Program-made: the position numbers and the translations under genes
Assembly (NCBI RefSeq): GCF_001905885.1
Contig: NZ_LIYH01000004.1
Span: forward strand, 862,115-926,114
DNA: 64,000 nucleotides
Direction of reading: 5' to 3'
DNA from: Streptomyces sp. CB03234
Lineage (GTDB): Bacteria; Actinomycetota; Actinomycetes; Streptomycetales; Streptomycetaceae
The notes under the pieces: model-generated
What the model was told of the DNA's origin: nothing
Database searches by the model: none
What the model saw: only the letters and a program-made list of their open reading frames with translations
Part shown: one piece after another, positions 27,194 through 36,810 of the stretch
How positions within the stretch are numbered: the first letter of the stretch is position 1
Layout of the letters: each line of letters starts with the position of its first letter

Positions 27194-28717
27194 TCATTCA
27201 GCCACCGGACGGTAGACCGTCAGCGCCTCTGGCAGCTTGTCCAGCAACAAGGAGGAAGGAGCGGGGACCACCTCGCCGTCGTAGGCCATGTGCGCCACCC
27301 GTGGCAGCCCGGAGACCAACAGCCGTGAGGGACGCGCCGCCGCGTACAGACGGGTCTTGGCCAGGCCACCCGCGATCGCCGTCACCAGGAGGCGCGTCCG
27401 GGCGAAGAACCCGCCGCGCGCGACCCGTACGTCCAGCAGCCCGTCCGCCAGATCGTGACGCCGCACCGGTGCCAGCCCGACGCTGCGGTAGGCCCCATTG
27501 CCGGCGAACAGCAGCCACAGGGATTGCTGCTTGCCGTTGACCACGGCCGGCAAAGGACGTGCCGTACGCAGAACGTGTACGACGCCCGCAAGCGTGGCGG
27601 CCGGACCGCCCATACGCGGCGACCAACGCTCCCTCACCCGGACCAGCTCGGCATACACGCCCAGGCTGAAGGTGTTGAGGAAGTACGCCACCTCCTCGCC
27701 CGTCTCGCGATCCCCGCCCGCTCGGCCACGTGGCCTGATCCGGCCGACGTCGGCGCGGACCGCGTGACCGGCGGACAACGCGGCACAGGCATCCGCCACC
27801 GTCTCCACGCCCAGGTCCGCCGCGAAGTGGTTGAACGTCCCACCGGGAACCACCATCAGCGGTACGCCGGCCTTCAGCGCCGGCGCCACCGCGGCGTTCA
27901 CGGTGCCGTCCCCTCCGCACACGCCCAGTACCCCACCACGCGCGGCCGCCTCACCCGCTGCCCGGTCCATCACTTCAGCGAGAGAACCCGCGCCCTCCTC
28001 GTGGAAGACGACCTTCGCGCGGGGCAGCGCGTCCTGCAACTGCCTGACGGGGTCCAGAAATTGCGGCTGAGCGCCGGATGAGGGGTTGACGACCAGGATC
28101 AGTCCCTCTCCCTCGGGCAGCGCCGGCGCATCAGCGCGCGGCCGGGCCGGGGCGGGCAACTGGGCACGTGACGGCGCCAGCCCCCGTACCGCGTAGGCCG
28201 CGCCCACTCCGAGGCCGGCGCCCACCACCACATCACTGGGATAGTGCACACCGGTGTAGACACGAGAAAACGCGACAGAAGCCGCGACCGGCAGGAGCGC
28301 GGCCCCCCAGCGGCGTGACTCCAGCGCCACACCCGCGGTGAACGCGGCCGCGGACGCGGCATGCCCGGAGGGGAACGAACTCGTGACAGGCTGGCGTGCC
28401 AGGTGCCGTATCACGGGTACCGCGTCCAGCACGGGACGCTCCCGCCGGACCGCCCCTTTCCCAAGGGTGTTGACGGTGGCCGAGGCCAGCGCGAGGGACA
28501 CCGCCCCGCGCACCGCCGCACGCCTGCCGCGCACCCCGCCCACGGCCCACATGCCCGCGGCGACACCGAACCAGAGCAGCCCATGGTTGGCGCTTCTGCT
28601 CAGCCGGGGCAGCACCGGCTCCGCTCCCGGCCAGGAACGGGCGGCCACCTTCTCGAAGACCGACCGGTCCACGCGGCTGAGCGCGACGCGCACCCGACCC
28701 GTTGATACGTTGCCCAT
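27194..28717 (-). CDS. PAP2 phosphatase - diacylglycerol kinase fusion
   Basis: About 507 residues in two parts. The N-terminal half has PAP2 membrane-phosphatase motifs: KGAVRRERP, PSGHAASAAAFTAG and SRVYTGVHYPSDVVVG, among hydrophobic helices. The C-terminal half is a diacylglycerol kinase catalytic domain: LILVVNPSSG, GVCGGDGTVNAAV and VPGGTFNHFAADLG. Such fusions probably phosphorylate or dephosphorylate a lipid or isoprenoid phosphate at the membrane. GAGGGGGA precedes the ATG at 28717. It is co-oriented with the gene at 28774-29199, whose stop lies 57 bp upstream. Confidence 0.93.
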   Translation of the reverse strand: MGNVSTGRVRVALSRVDRSVFEKVAARSWPGAEPVLPRLSRSANHGLLWFGVAAGMWAVGGVRGRRAAVRGAVSLALASATVNTLGKGAVRRERPVLDAVPVIRHLARQPVTSSFPSGHAASAAAFTAGVALESRRWGAALLPVAASVAFSRVYTGVHYPSDVVVGAGLGVGAAYAVRGLAPSRAQLPAPARPRADAPALPEGEGLILVVNPSSGAQPQFLDPVRQLQDALPRAKVVFHEEGAGSLAEVMDRAAGEAAARGGVLGVCGGDGTVNAAVAPALKAGVPLMVVPGGTFNHFAADLGVETVADACAALSAGHAVRADVGRIRPRGRAGGDRETGEEVAYFLNTFSLGVYAELVRVRERWSPRMGGPAATLAGVVHVLRTARPLPAVVNGKQQSLWLLFAGNGAYRSVGLAPVRRHDLADGLLDVRVARGGFFARTRLLVTAIAGGLAKTRLYAAARPSRLLVSGLPRVAHMAYDGEVVPAPSSLLLDKLPEALTVYRPVAE

Positions 28718-28773
28718 CAGGTGTCCCCCTCGTCCGGCACGCGCGCGACGCCCATACGGCACCGCCCATGAGG

Positions 28774-29199
28774 TCATGGCTGGATCAGGCGGCCGATGTC
28801 CTGCGGGTCCAGACCAGTGAGCTGGGCGATGCGCGGCGCGGGAATGCCGGCGGTCAAAGCCCGGTGCACCAGAGCTTCCCAGTCATGGGTGGTGTCCCGG
28901 AACTCCAGGAGTTCGCTCTCCACTTCGGTGACCGACTGGGGCGCGCACTCCTGATGTACGCGTACCGCCTCCTCCTCGCTCAAGGGAACGGGCAGGCGCT
29001 CGGCCTCCTCAGGGATGAACGCCTCCAGCTCGGCAGGCACAATCCGGAGGTGGTCGGACGAAGCGGAGACCTCGTGGGCCTGCAGCCAGGCGCGTACGGC
29101 CGGCGTCTCCGCACACTCCAGGGCGCCGACGGCGGCAAGCGCCGCGCCCAGCCGTGGCTGACGGTCGGGGAGCAGGAACAGGTAAGCGTCATCGGCCAT
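28774..29199 (-). CDS. Hypothetical protein, 141 aa
   Basis: An acidic, helical, soluble protein beginning MADDAYLFLLPDRQ. A C-terminal segment (ALTAGIPAPRIAQLTGLDPQDIGRLIQP) resembles a small helix-turn-helix, which might bind DNA, but I cannot place it in a family. It sits just upstream of the PAP2-kinase fusion on the same strand and is probably co-transcribed with it. Confidence 0.6.
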   Translation of the reverse strand: MADDAYLFLLPDRQPRLGAALAAVGALECAETPAVRAWLQAHEVSASSDHLRIVPAELEAFIPEEAERLPVPLSEEEAVRVHQECAPQSVTEVESELLEFRDTTHDWEALVHRALTAGIPAPRIAQLTGLDPQDIGRLIQP

Positions 29200-29282
29200 A
29201 GCGCCAGATCATCTCTTCGGTCGGTGCTGAACGGGACACTGATGCCGGCGCCCCGGTACTGCGGCGGAACCCGCCACATGCT

Positions 29283-31805
29283 TCACAGAACTTGAATACC
29301 GATGAGGCATGTGTCGTCATCGGTGTCGGACTTGCTGTGCGTGAGCAGCCCATCGAGCCGCTGCTCCAGTGTGGTGGTCGGTATCCGGGCGTTGGTGAGC
29401 AACTGGGCCAGGGAGTCCTGGACCGACTGGTCCCTGCGCTCGACCAGCCCATCGGTGTACATCAGCAGAGTGTCACCGGGCTCCATCTGCAGTTCCTCCT
29501 CCTCGTACGTGGTCTCCGAAAGAGCACCGAGGAGTATGCCGCTGACCGTTCGCAGCGTGGTTGCCTTCTGGCCCCGGATGAGAACCGGAGGGAGGTGCCC
29601 TGCCCGGGCCCAGCGCAGGGTGTGCTGCTCGGGGTCGTACAGGCCACAGACCGCCGTGGCCGTCACGTGCTCGGTCAGGTAGTGAGCCACGGTGTTCAGC
29701 CAGGACAGCAGCTGACCCGGCCCCGCGCCGGTGACAGCCAGACCCCGCATGGCGTTTCGCAGCACCACCATGCTGGTCGCGGCCTCAATGCCATGTCCGG
29801 CCACGTCCCCCACGCACAGCATGATCTTCTTGGAGGGCAGTACAACGGCGTCGTACCAGTCACCGCCCACCATGGACTCGGACTCGGCCGGACGGTAGCG
29901 CACGGCGATCTGCAGACCGGGACTGTCCAGCGGGGCCTGGGCCGGCGGCATGATGGCATGCTGCAACTGCAGGGTCATACGGTTGCGTTCGGCAGCCTGC
30001 TGCTCGGTGTGCGCCAGCTGGTCGCGGGTCGCCGCCAGGGCCACTTCGGTCCAGTGCTGCGCGGAGATGTCCTGGTAGGCGCCCCGCACCGCCAGCATGC
30101 GGTGGTCGGCGTCGAGGACCGGCTCGGCGATCACGCGGATGTGCCGGGTGACTCCGTCCGGGCGCTGCAGGCGAAAGGCCGCGGACGCCGGCCGCCTGTG
30201 GTGCAGGACGGCGCGCAGGAAGCGGCCGATGGTGACGGCGTCGTCCGGGTGGGCGTGGGCGGTGAGCTCTTCCAGCGGCACGGGGCTGGTGTTGGGGGCA
30301 CGGCCGTAGAGATCGAACAGCTGGTCGTTCCAGGTGATCTCACCGGTGGCGACGTTCTCCTCGAAGCCGCCGATCCTGCCGAGACGTTGGGCGTGCTGGA
30401 GGAGGTTGGCCAGACGGGCCGTCTCGTCCTCGACGCGCCAGATGAGAAGCACGCTGCTGCCATGGCGACTGACGCTGATGTCGGCGACGGAGGCAAGAGG
30501 GACCTGGTCGACCAGAGCGGTGAGAGTCATCCGCTGGGCACGGAACGGCTCACCGGTCGCGTAGACACGCTCTATCTTCTCGAAGAGTTCGCTGCCGCCA
30601 ACGGCCATGGGGTAGGCCTCGAGCAGCAGTGCTCCGTTCACAGCACTGCGTGAGCGACCCGCGGGATCGACGAAGTGACTGTTCGCGTGATGAATCCGGA
30701 AGTCGGCGAGCCGGCCTTCGGGTTCGAGGAACGGAACCAGGACCAGCGCGGGGTCGTACAGCCCCTCGGCGAGTTCGACCAGCTCGCTGAGGTCCGGCCT
30801 GGTCGTCCAGGACTGCCCGCGGGGGGAGACCGCCGCGCCCGGCCGGCCCTCAAGGGTGTGAGCGCACAGCTCGGCCAGTGCCTCGATCTGGCGCACGATC
30901 TGCGGTGACTGAGGCTCCAGGGGGCCCGGCCAGCAGATCTCCAGAATCCCGTGGACGCGACCGCCGGTTCCAGCGGGAAGCGCTACACGGCCGCCGCTCG
31001 GGTTCTGTGTCCAGCCGATGGACGGCAGGCCTGCTGCGGACCAGGAGGCGACGCGTACCGCCTGCCGCTCGGCCAGCGCCTGGCGGGCCAGCGTCGACAC
31101 ACCGGGCGGCACGTAGCGCCAGCGGCCGGCCTCGTCGGTGGGGAACCCGGCGTGCCCCGCAAGGGTCAACGAGGCGTCCGAACCCGCCGTCCACACGGCG
31201 ACGGCGTTGGCACCCAGTGGCGTCAGAGCGTGTTCCAGGAGCGACTCGGCGACCGCCTGGGTGTCTCCCGCCGCCAGGGCACCGCTTTCCGCCGTACGCA
31301 GACGCACGCCGATGGATGCGCTGTCTTCCGCAGCGCTCGCCTCACCGTTCGTCCGCTGGACGAAATGATTGGCCACGTCGGTGACGTGGTCATGTGCTGC
31401 CTGATTGACGATGTCCGCTGCCAGCTCCAGCTGTGAAACACCCGACTCGTCGGCCAGCGCTGCCAACTGCTGGGCAGCCACGGCGGGCCCGCACTGGAGC
31501 CGTTCGATCAACACGCCCTTCGCGAGTTCGATCAGAGCGCGGCCGTCAGCCGCAGCCTGCGCGGCGCGGATCTCGTTGCGCAGCCGCTCCACCGTCGCTG
31601 CCAGCCTGCCCAGGCCGGTGCCCTCTCCGGCAGCCTGGCGGGAGGGGGCGGGGGCCGGGCTTGAGCGAGCGGGCGTCAGCAGCCCGTCGTCGGCGACGGG
31701 CTCTCCAACATGCTCAGGAGTGCTCACAGTGCTGCTGACTCCTCGTTCGGCGGAGGGGAGGGGAGGGAAAGCAGGAGGGCTGCTGGGCCGACTGGCCCGC
31801 ATCAC
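29283..31805 (-). CDS. ANTAR-GAF-PAS-PP2C (SpoIIE-type) phosphatase
   Basis: About 840 residues. After a Pro-rich N-terminus there is an ANTAR-like helical segment (IELAKGVLIERLQCGPAVAA, about 90-140), a GAF domain (170-320), two PAS-like domains (345-455 and 470-585; GRIGGFEENVATGEITWNDQ in the second) and a PP2C domain (610-840) with complete metal motifs: GGDWYD, CVGDVAGHG, MYTDGLVERRD and DDDTCLIG. It should remove phosphate from STAS antagonists in response to sensed signals and so activate a SigB-type sigma factor. The gene begins 3 bp after the histidine kinase stop, so the two are one operon. A GTG at 31727 after GAGGAG is an alternative start. Confidence 0.93.
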   Translation of the reverse strand: MMRASRPSSPPAFPPLPSAERGVSSTVSTPEHVGEPVADDGLLTPARSSPAPAPSRQAAGEGTGLGRLAATVERLRNEIRAAQAAADGRALIELAKGVLIERLQCGPAVAAQQLAALADESGVSQLELAADIVNQAAHDHVTDVANHFVQRTNGEASAAEDSASIGVRLRTAESGALAAGDTQAVAESLLEHALTPLGANAVAVWTAGSDASLTLAGHAGFPTDEAGRWRYVPPGVSTLARQALAERQAVRVASWSAAGLPSIGWTQNPSGGRVALPAGTGGRVHGILEICWPGPLEPQSPQIVRQIEALAELCAHTLEGRPGAAVSPRGQSWTTRPDLSELVELAEGLYDPALVLVPFLEPEGRLADFRIHHANSHFVDPAGRSRSAVNGALLLEAYPMAVGGSELFEKIERVYATGEPFRAQRMTLTALVDQVPLASVADISVSRHGSSVLLIWRVEDETARLANLLQHAQRLGRIGGFEENVATGEITWNDQLFDLYGRAPNTSPVPLEELTAHAHPDDAVTIGRFLRAVLHHRRPASAAFRLQRPDGVTRHIRVIAEPVLDADHRMLAVRGAYQDISAQHWTEVALAATRDQLAHTEQQAAERNRMTLQLQHAIMPPAQAPLDSPGLQIAVRYRPAESESMVGGDWYDAVVLPSKKIMLCVGDVAGHGIEAATSMVVLRNAMRGLAVTGAGPGQLLSWLNTVAHYLTEHVTATAVCGLYDPEQHTLRWARAGHLPPVLIRGQKATTLRTVSGILLGALSETTYEEEELQMEPGDTLLMYTDGLVERRDQSVQDSLAQLLTNARIPTTTLEQRLDGLLTHSKSDTDDDTCLIGIQVL

Positions 31806-31808
31806 TCC

Positions 31809-34800
31809 CTAGACGGCCAGCCAGCGCCTGATGCAGGCGATGAGGTCGTTGGCGTCCACGGGCTTGGTGACGTAGTCGCTCGCTCCCGAGGCAAGGCTCT
31901 TCTCCCGGTCTCCCGGCATGGCCTTGGCCGTCACCGCGATGATGGGCAGCGTGGCGTGGGCGGGGTCCTCTCTGATCGCGGCCGTGGCGGCGTAGCCGTC
32001 CATTTCGGGCATCATCACGTCCATCAGGACCAGGTCGATCTCGGGGTGCTCCCGCAGTGTCTCGATGCCCCGGCGGCCGTTCTCGGCATGCAGGACCTTG
32101 GTGCCGTGCATCTCCAGGATGCCGCTGATGGCGTACAGGTTACGGGCGTCGTCGTCCACCACCAGCACCGTGTGGCCGGCCAGAGTCCCGTCGAGGGGCT
32201 GGGAGGGCTGCCGGCGGGTCTCCTCGGGGCGCACCAGGGGGAGTACGTCCCCCGGCTCCTCGGCGGACAGGTGCAGGGCGATCCGCTCGCGCAGCTCGTC
32301 AAGGCTGGAGATCAGCTCCAGCGGCCGGCTGTCCGAACGCGTCTGCAGCTGCTCTTCCTGAGTCGGCTCCAGGCGGCGACTGTTGTGCGCGAGGACGGGC
32401 ACGGTCGTCACCGCCGCGTCACCGTCCATGGCATCGAGGAACCGCAGCGCCTCGTCCTTGGGCATGTCGAGTTCCAGGACGACGCAGTGGAACGGACCGG
32501 CGGCGAGACTTTCGGCTGCCTCTTGGGCGCCCACGGCGGTGATGACCTCGATGTCCGCCATGTGCTTGGGAAGGTTCTGGTTCCCGGACAGGTCGGCGAC
32601 CGCGCTCTCGGCCACCAGGGACAGCAGACCGCGAGTGCGTTCCTCGACGACCAGCAGTCGACGCTTCTGCCGGGGCGCCGGCGCCTGGCGGGGCGCCGCC
32701 TGGCTGCCTCCCTCGGTAGCGGCTCCTTCGCGCGTGGCTGCCTGTGCGGCTGCTCCGGCGGCATGCCCCTCCCAGTCGGCCCGCTCGACCGGCAGATAGA
32801 GAGTGAACGTACTGCCCTGCCCGTGACTGCTCTGGGCGGTCACCGCACCGCCCAGCAGATGGGCGATCTCCCGGCTGATGGACAGCCCCAGACCGGTGCC
32901 CCCGTACTTGCGGCTGGTGGTGCCGTCCGCCTGCTGGAAGGCACCGAAGATCGCTTCCAGCTGCTGCTCGGCGATACCGATACCCGTGTCCTTGACGCGG
33001 AACGCCAGCACCGCCCCACCCCGGTTCACGGCTGGCGGAAGCTCATGCTCCGCGGCCACCTCGATGCGCAGCTCCACGCTGCCGCGCTCGGTGAACTTGA
33101 CCGCGTTGGACAGCAGGTTGCGCAGCACCTGCCGCAGCCGGGAATCGTCGGTCAGCAGGTCGGCCGGGACGCCGGGGGCGGCGCTGATCGTGAACTCCAG
33201 GCTCTTCTGTGTCGTCATCGGCCGGAACGTGGCCTCGACGTACTCGAGCAGCTGGCGCAGCGGAACCCGCTCGGGGTTGAGATCCATCTTCCCGGCCTCG
33301 ACCTTGGACAGGTCCAGGATGTCATTGATCAGCTGCATCAGATCCGACCCGGCCGAATGGATGATGCCCGCGTACTCCACCTGCTTCGGGGTCAGGTTGC
33401 GCGTGGGGTTCTGTGCCAGCAACTGCGCCAGGATGAGCAGACTGTTCAGCGGCGTACGCAGCTCATGGCTCATGTTGGCCAGGAACTCCGACTTGTACTT
33501 GGACGCCAGCGCCAGCTGCTGAGCCCTGGCTTCCAGCTCCTGCCGAGCCTGCTCGATCTCCAGGTTCTTGGTCTCGATGTCCTGGTTCTGCGCGGCCAGC
33601 AGCGCGGCCTTCTCCTCCAGCTCGGCGTTGGAACGCTGCAGCTCGTCCTGTTGCACCTGCAGCTCCTCCGACCGGACCTGGAGCTCCGCCGTCAGCCGCT
33701 GCGACTCGTCCAGCAGCTCGTCGGTGCGGGCACTGGCGACGATCGTGTTGACGTTGACGCCCAGCGTTTCCATCAACTGCTCGAGGAAGTCCCGGTGCAC
33801 CGGGGTGAAGGGCGTGAACGACGCCAGCTCGATCACGCCCAGGACCTGGTCCTCGACCACGATCGGCAGCACGATCAGGCTGCCCGGTGCGGACTGGCCG
33901 AGCCCGGACGAGATACTGACGTAACCCGCGGGCACGCCCTCCGCGCTGATGGCCCGACGGCTGCGCGCGGCCTGGCCCACCAAGGACTCACCCAGCTTGA
34001 AGCGGGCGTGCCCGGTGAAGTCCGCCGGACGGCCGTAGGAGCCGACCAAGGTGAGTTCGGTGCCGTCGGGTGCCTCTTCGGCCAGGTAGAAGGCCCCGTA
34101 CTGGGCCGACACCAGCGGAGTCAGTTCGTCCATCACCAACTCCGCGACCACAGCGAGGTCACGGTGCCCCTGCATCAGGCCGGAGATCCGTGCCAGGTTG
34201 GACTTCAGCCAGTCCTGCTCCTGGTTGGCCCGGGTCGTCTCACGCAGCGACTCCACCATGGAGTTGATGTTGTCCTTGAGTTCGGCGACCTCACCCGAGG
34301 CGTCGACCGTGATGGAGCGGGTCAGATCGCCCTCGGCCACCGCGCTCGCGACCTCGGCGATGGCACGTACCTGCTGGGTCAGGTTCCCGGCGAGCTCGTT
34401 GACGTTCTCCGTCAGGCGCTTCCATGTCCCGGAGACGCCTTCGACCTCGGCCTGGCCGCCCAGCCGGCCCTCGCTGCCCACTTCGCGGGCGACGCGGGTG
34501 ACCTCGGCGGCGAAGGCGGAGAGCTGGTCGACCATCGTGTTGATCGTGGTCTTCAGCTCCAGGATCTCGCCCCGGGCGTCCACGTCGATCTTCTTCGACA
34601 GGTCACCGTTGGCGACGGCGGTGGTGACGAGGGCGATGTTGCGTACCTGACCGGTCAGGTTGTTCGCCATCGAGTTGACGTTGTCGGTCAGGTCCTTCCA
34701 GGTGCCGGCCACGTTGGGGACCCGGGCCTGGCCACCGAGGATGCCCTCCGTGCCCACCTCGCGCGCCACGCGCGTGACCTCGTCGGCGAACGCCGAAAGC

Positions 34801-36392
34801 GTGTCGACCATGGTGTTGATCACGCCCGCGAGCGCCGCGACCTCACCCTTCGCCTCAACCGTGATCTTCTGGGACAGGTCGCCCCTCGCCACCGCCGTGG
34901 CCACCTGCGCGATCGAACGGACCTGACCCGTCAGGTTGGACGCCATCACATTGACGTTGTCCGTCAAGTCCTTCCAGGTGCCCGACACCCCACGGACCGT
35001 GGCTTGCCCACCGAGATTGCCCTCGGTGCCCACCTCTCGGGCGACGCGGGTGACCTCGTCGGCGAAGCCGGAGAGCTGGTCGACCATCGTGTTGATGGTC
35101 TCCTTCAGCTCCAGGATCTCGCCCCGGGCGTCGACCCGGATCTTCTGCGACAGATCGCCCTGGGCGACCGCGGTGGTGACTTCGGCGATCGAACGCACCT
35201 GGGCCGTCAGGTTGTCGGCCATCACATTGACCGACTCGGTGAGGTCCTTCCACGTACCCGAGACACCCTTGACGTCGGCCTGCCCGCCGAGCCGGCCCTC
35301 GGTGCCGACCTCTCGGGCGACGCGGGTGACTTCGTCGGCGAAGGCGGAGAGCTGGTCGACCATCGTGTTGATGGTCTCCTTCAGCTCCAGAATCTCGCCC
35401 CTGGCCGTGACCGTGATCTTCTGGGACAGGTCTCCCTTGGCCACGGCTGTGGCCACCTGCGCGATGGAGCGGACCTGGGCGGTGAGGTTGCCGGCCATGA
35501 AGTTCACCGAGTCGGTCAGATCCCGCCAGGTGCCGGAGACGCCCTTGACGTCGGCCTGGCCGCCGAGGATTCCCTCGGTGCCCACTTCGCGCGCCATACG
35601 GGTGACTTCGTCGGCGAACGAGGAGAGCTGGCCGACCATGGTGTTGATGGTGTTCTTCAGCTCCAGGATCTCGCCGCGCGCGTTGACGGTGATCTTCTGG
35701 GACAGGTCTCCCTTGGCCACGGCCGTCGTCACTTGCGCGATGTTGCGGACCTGGTCGGTGAGGTTGCCGGCCATGAAGTTCACCGAGTCGGTCAGATCCC
35801 GCCAGACGCCGCCGACACCGGGTACCTGGGCCTGACCGCCCAGCCGGCCTTCGCTGCCGACCTCACGGGCGACACGGGTGACTTCGTCGGCGAAGGCGGA
35901 GAGCTGGTCGACCATCGTGTTGACGGTCTCCTTCAGCTCCAGGATCTCGCCGCGCGCGTCCACGTCGATCTTCTGGGACAGGTCCCCCTTGGCCACGGCC
36001 GTGGCGACCTGGGCGATGTCCCGGACCTGGGTCGTGAGGTTGCCCGCCATGGCGTTCACCGAGTCGGTGAGGTCCGCCCACGTGCCGGAGACGCCGGGGA
36101 CCACGGCCTGCCCGCCCAATGTGCCCTCGGTGCCGACCTCGCGTGCCACCCGGGTCACCTCGGAGGTGAACAACGACAACTGGTCCACCATGCCGTTGAA
36201 GACGGTGGCGATCTCACCGATCAGCCCGTCTTCCTCGTCGGGGAGCCGGGTCCCGAAGTCACCGTCGCGTACCGCCGTGAGACCGGCGAGCAACTGCCGC
36301 AGCTCCGACTCGCCCACCTTGCCGCCCCCGGCGCCACGGCCGGGCCGCGACCGCGGCACCGAACGCGAAGCCTCGACCGCCGTCTCAGCCAT
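31809..36392 (-). CDS. Multi-HAMP hybrid histidine kinase
   Basis: The 1527-residue protein has no membrane helix. A first HAMP unit is followed by seven tandem ~92-residue HAMP units, each with GDLS-K-I-V-A-GE-LELK and EVTRVAREVGTEG blocks; the DNA repeats every 276 bp. Then come a GAF domain, a coiled coil, HisKA (SHELRTPLN, His976), HATPase_c (LLSNAVKFTERG, DTGIGI, GGTGLGLSI), a degenerate receiver-like segment and a true receiver (VVDDD, MDVMMPEMDG with Asp1458, TKP). This poly-HAMP layout resembles OsaA-type kinases of Streptomyces osmotic stress and fungal class III kinases. The ATG at 36392 is chosen over an opening 129 codons upstream, where sequence looks non-coding. First gene of an operon with the PP2C gene. 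Confidence 0.95.
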   Translation of the reverse strand: MAETAVEASRSVPRSRPGRGAGGGKVGESELRQLLAGLTAVRDGDFGTRLPDEEDGLIGEIATVFNGMVDQLSLFTSEVTRVAREVGTEGTLGGQAVVPGVSGTWADLTDSVNAMAGNLTTQVRDIAQVATAVAKGDLSQKIDVDARGEILELKETVNTMVDQLSAFADEVTRVAREVGSEGRLGGQAQVPGVGGVWRDLTDSVNFMAGNLTDQVRNIAQVTTAVAKGDLSQKITVNARGEILELKNTINTMVGQLSSFADEVTRMAREVGTEGILGGQADVKGVSGTWRDLTDSVNFMAGNLTAQVRSIAQVATAVAKGDLSQKITVTARGEILELKETINTMVDQLSAFADEVTRVAREVGTEGRLGGQADVKGVSGTWKDLTESVNVMADNLTAQVRSIAEVTTAVAQGDLSQKIRVDARGEILELKETINTMVDQLSGFADEVTRVAREVGTEGNLGGQATVRGVSGTWKDLTDNVNVMASNLTGQVRSIAQVATAVARGDLSQKITVEAKGEVAALAGVINTMVDTLSAFADEVTRVAREVGTEGILGGQARVPNVAGTWKDLTDNVNSMANNLTGQVRNIALVTTAVANGDLSKKIDVDARGEILELKTTINTMVDQLSAFAAEVTRVAREVGSEGRLGGQAEVEGVSGTWKRLTENVNELAGNLTQQVRAIAEVASAVAEGDLTRSITVDASGEVAELKDNINSMVESLRETTRANQEQDWLKSNLARISGLMQGHRDLAVVAELVMDELTPLVSAQYGAFYLAEEAPDGTELTLVGSYGRPADFTGHARFKLGESLVGQAARSRRAISAEGVPAGYVSISSGLGQSAPGSLIVLPIVVEDQVLGVIELASFTPFTPVHRDFLEQLMETLGVNVNTIVASARTDELLDESQRLTAELQVRSEELQVQQDELQRSNAELEEKAALLAAQNQDIETKNLEIEQARQELEARAQQLALASKYKSEFLANMSHELRTPLNSLLILAQLLAQNPTRNLTPKQVEYAGIIHSAGSDLMQLINDILDLSKVEAGKMDLNPERVPLRQLLEYVEATFRPMTTQKSLEFTISAAPGVPADLLTDDSRLRQVLRNLLSNAVKFTERGSVELRIEVAAEHELPPAVNRGGAVLAFRVKDTGIGIAEQQLEAIFGAFQQADGTTSRKYGGTGLGLSISREIAHLLGGAVTAQSSHGQGSTFTLYLPVERADWEGHAAGAAAQAATREGAATEGGSQAAPRQAPAPRQKRRLLVVEERTRGLLSLVAESAVADLSGNQNLPKHMADIEVITAVGAQEAAESLAAGPFHCVVLELDMPKDEALRFLDAMDGDAAVTTVPVLAHNSRRLEPTQEEQLQTRSDSRPLELISSLDELRERIALHLSAEEPGDVLPLVRPEETRRQPSQPLDGTLAGHTVLVVDDDARNLYAISGILEMHGTKVLHAENGRRGIETLREHPEIDLVLMDVMMPEMDGYAATAAIREDPAHATLPIIAVTAKAMPGDREKSLASGASDYVTKPVDANDLIACIRRWLAV
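31809..36392 (-). repeat. 276-bp tandem HAMP-coding repeats (within about 34240-36240)
   Basis: Seven near-identical 276-bp units inside the kinase gene encode its HAMP ladder, roughly between 34240 and 36240. Such repeats can expand or contract by recombination, and can also collapse in assembly, so the copy number here may not be exact. Confidence 0.8.
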
Positions 36393-36492
36393 GACCGACC
36401 TCGTTCCACTCAGATGCCACGACGAAAAGACCGAGCAGACGCACACCCGGAGTGGGCGGCCCCCTGCAATTCTTTCGACACTTAACCGTTGC

Positions 36493-36507
36493 CGTATGAC
36501 AAATACG
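36493..36507. promoter_or_regulatory. Inverted repeat CGTAT-N5-ATACG upstream of the kinase
   Basis: A perfect 5-bp inverted repeat about 100 bp upstream of the kinase ATG, in an unusually AT-rich patch for this genome. This may be an operator or promoter element. The gap 36393-36810 otherwise holds the terminator at 36710. Confidence 0.3.
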
Positions 36508-36709
36508 CTGAAGGCTAACCCACGCGGCATCACATGGGCAATCGAGCCTCGGAGCACGATGCGCGCGTGCTGGCCGAATCCCGACATCCCTGGAAGGGGC
36601 AGCCATTCCCGTGCGCCGAGACCTCTGGTACAGCCGTATCGACCCGGCACCTGGACACGGATTCGAGCTGTCACCCGGAGCAGGGAGCATGAGTGTCCGT
36701 AACACTGAC

Positions 36710-36745
36710 GGACCCCGCCGTGACGGGGGAGGCACGGCGGGGTCC
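36710..36745. terminator. 13-bp perfect hairpin
   Basis: GGACCCCGCCGTG (36710-36722) pairs with 36733-36745 around a 10-nt loop. It lies 66 bp beyond the end of the reverse-strand phosphatase pseudogene and upstream of the kinase operon, insulating the two. Confidence 0.75.
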
Positions 36746-36810
36746 TGGCGCTCGTATGCCCGTCCGGCCGCGGCTCCACACCTGCGCCCGTTCACCTGCG
36801 GGTCCGGTGC

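Noticed and set aside
31710..36485. A 1591-codon open frame antisense to the histidine kinase
   Set aside because: The frame mirrors the repetitive, GC-rich kinase gene; its protein is low-complexity and has no domain, while the opposite strand has a full set of motifs.
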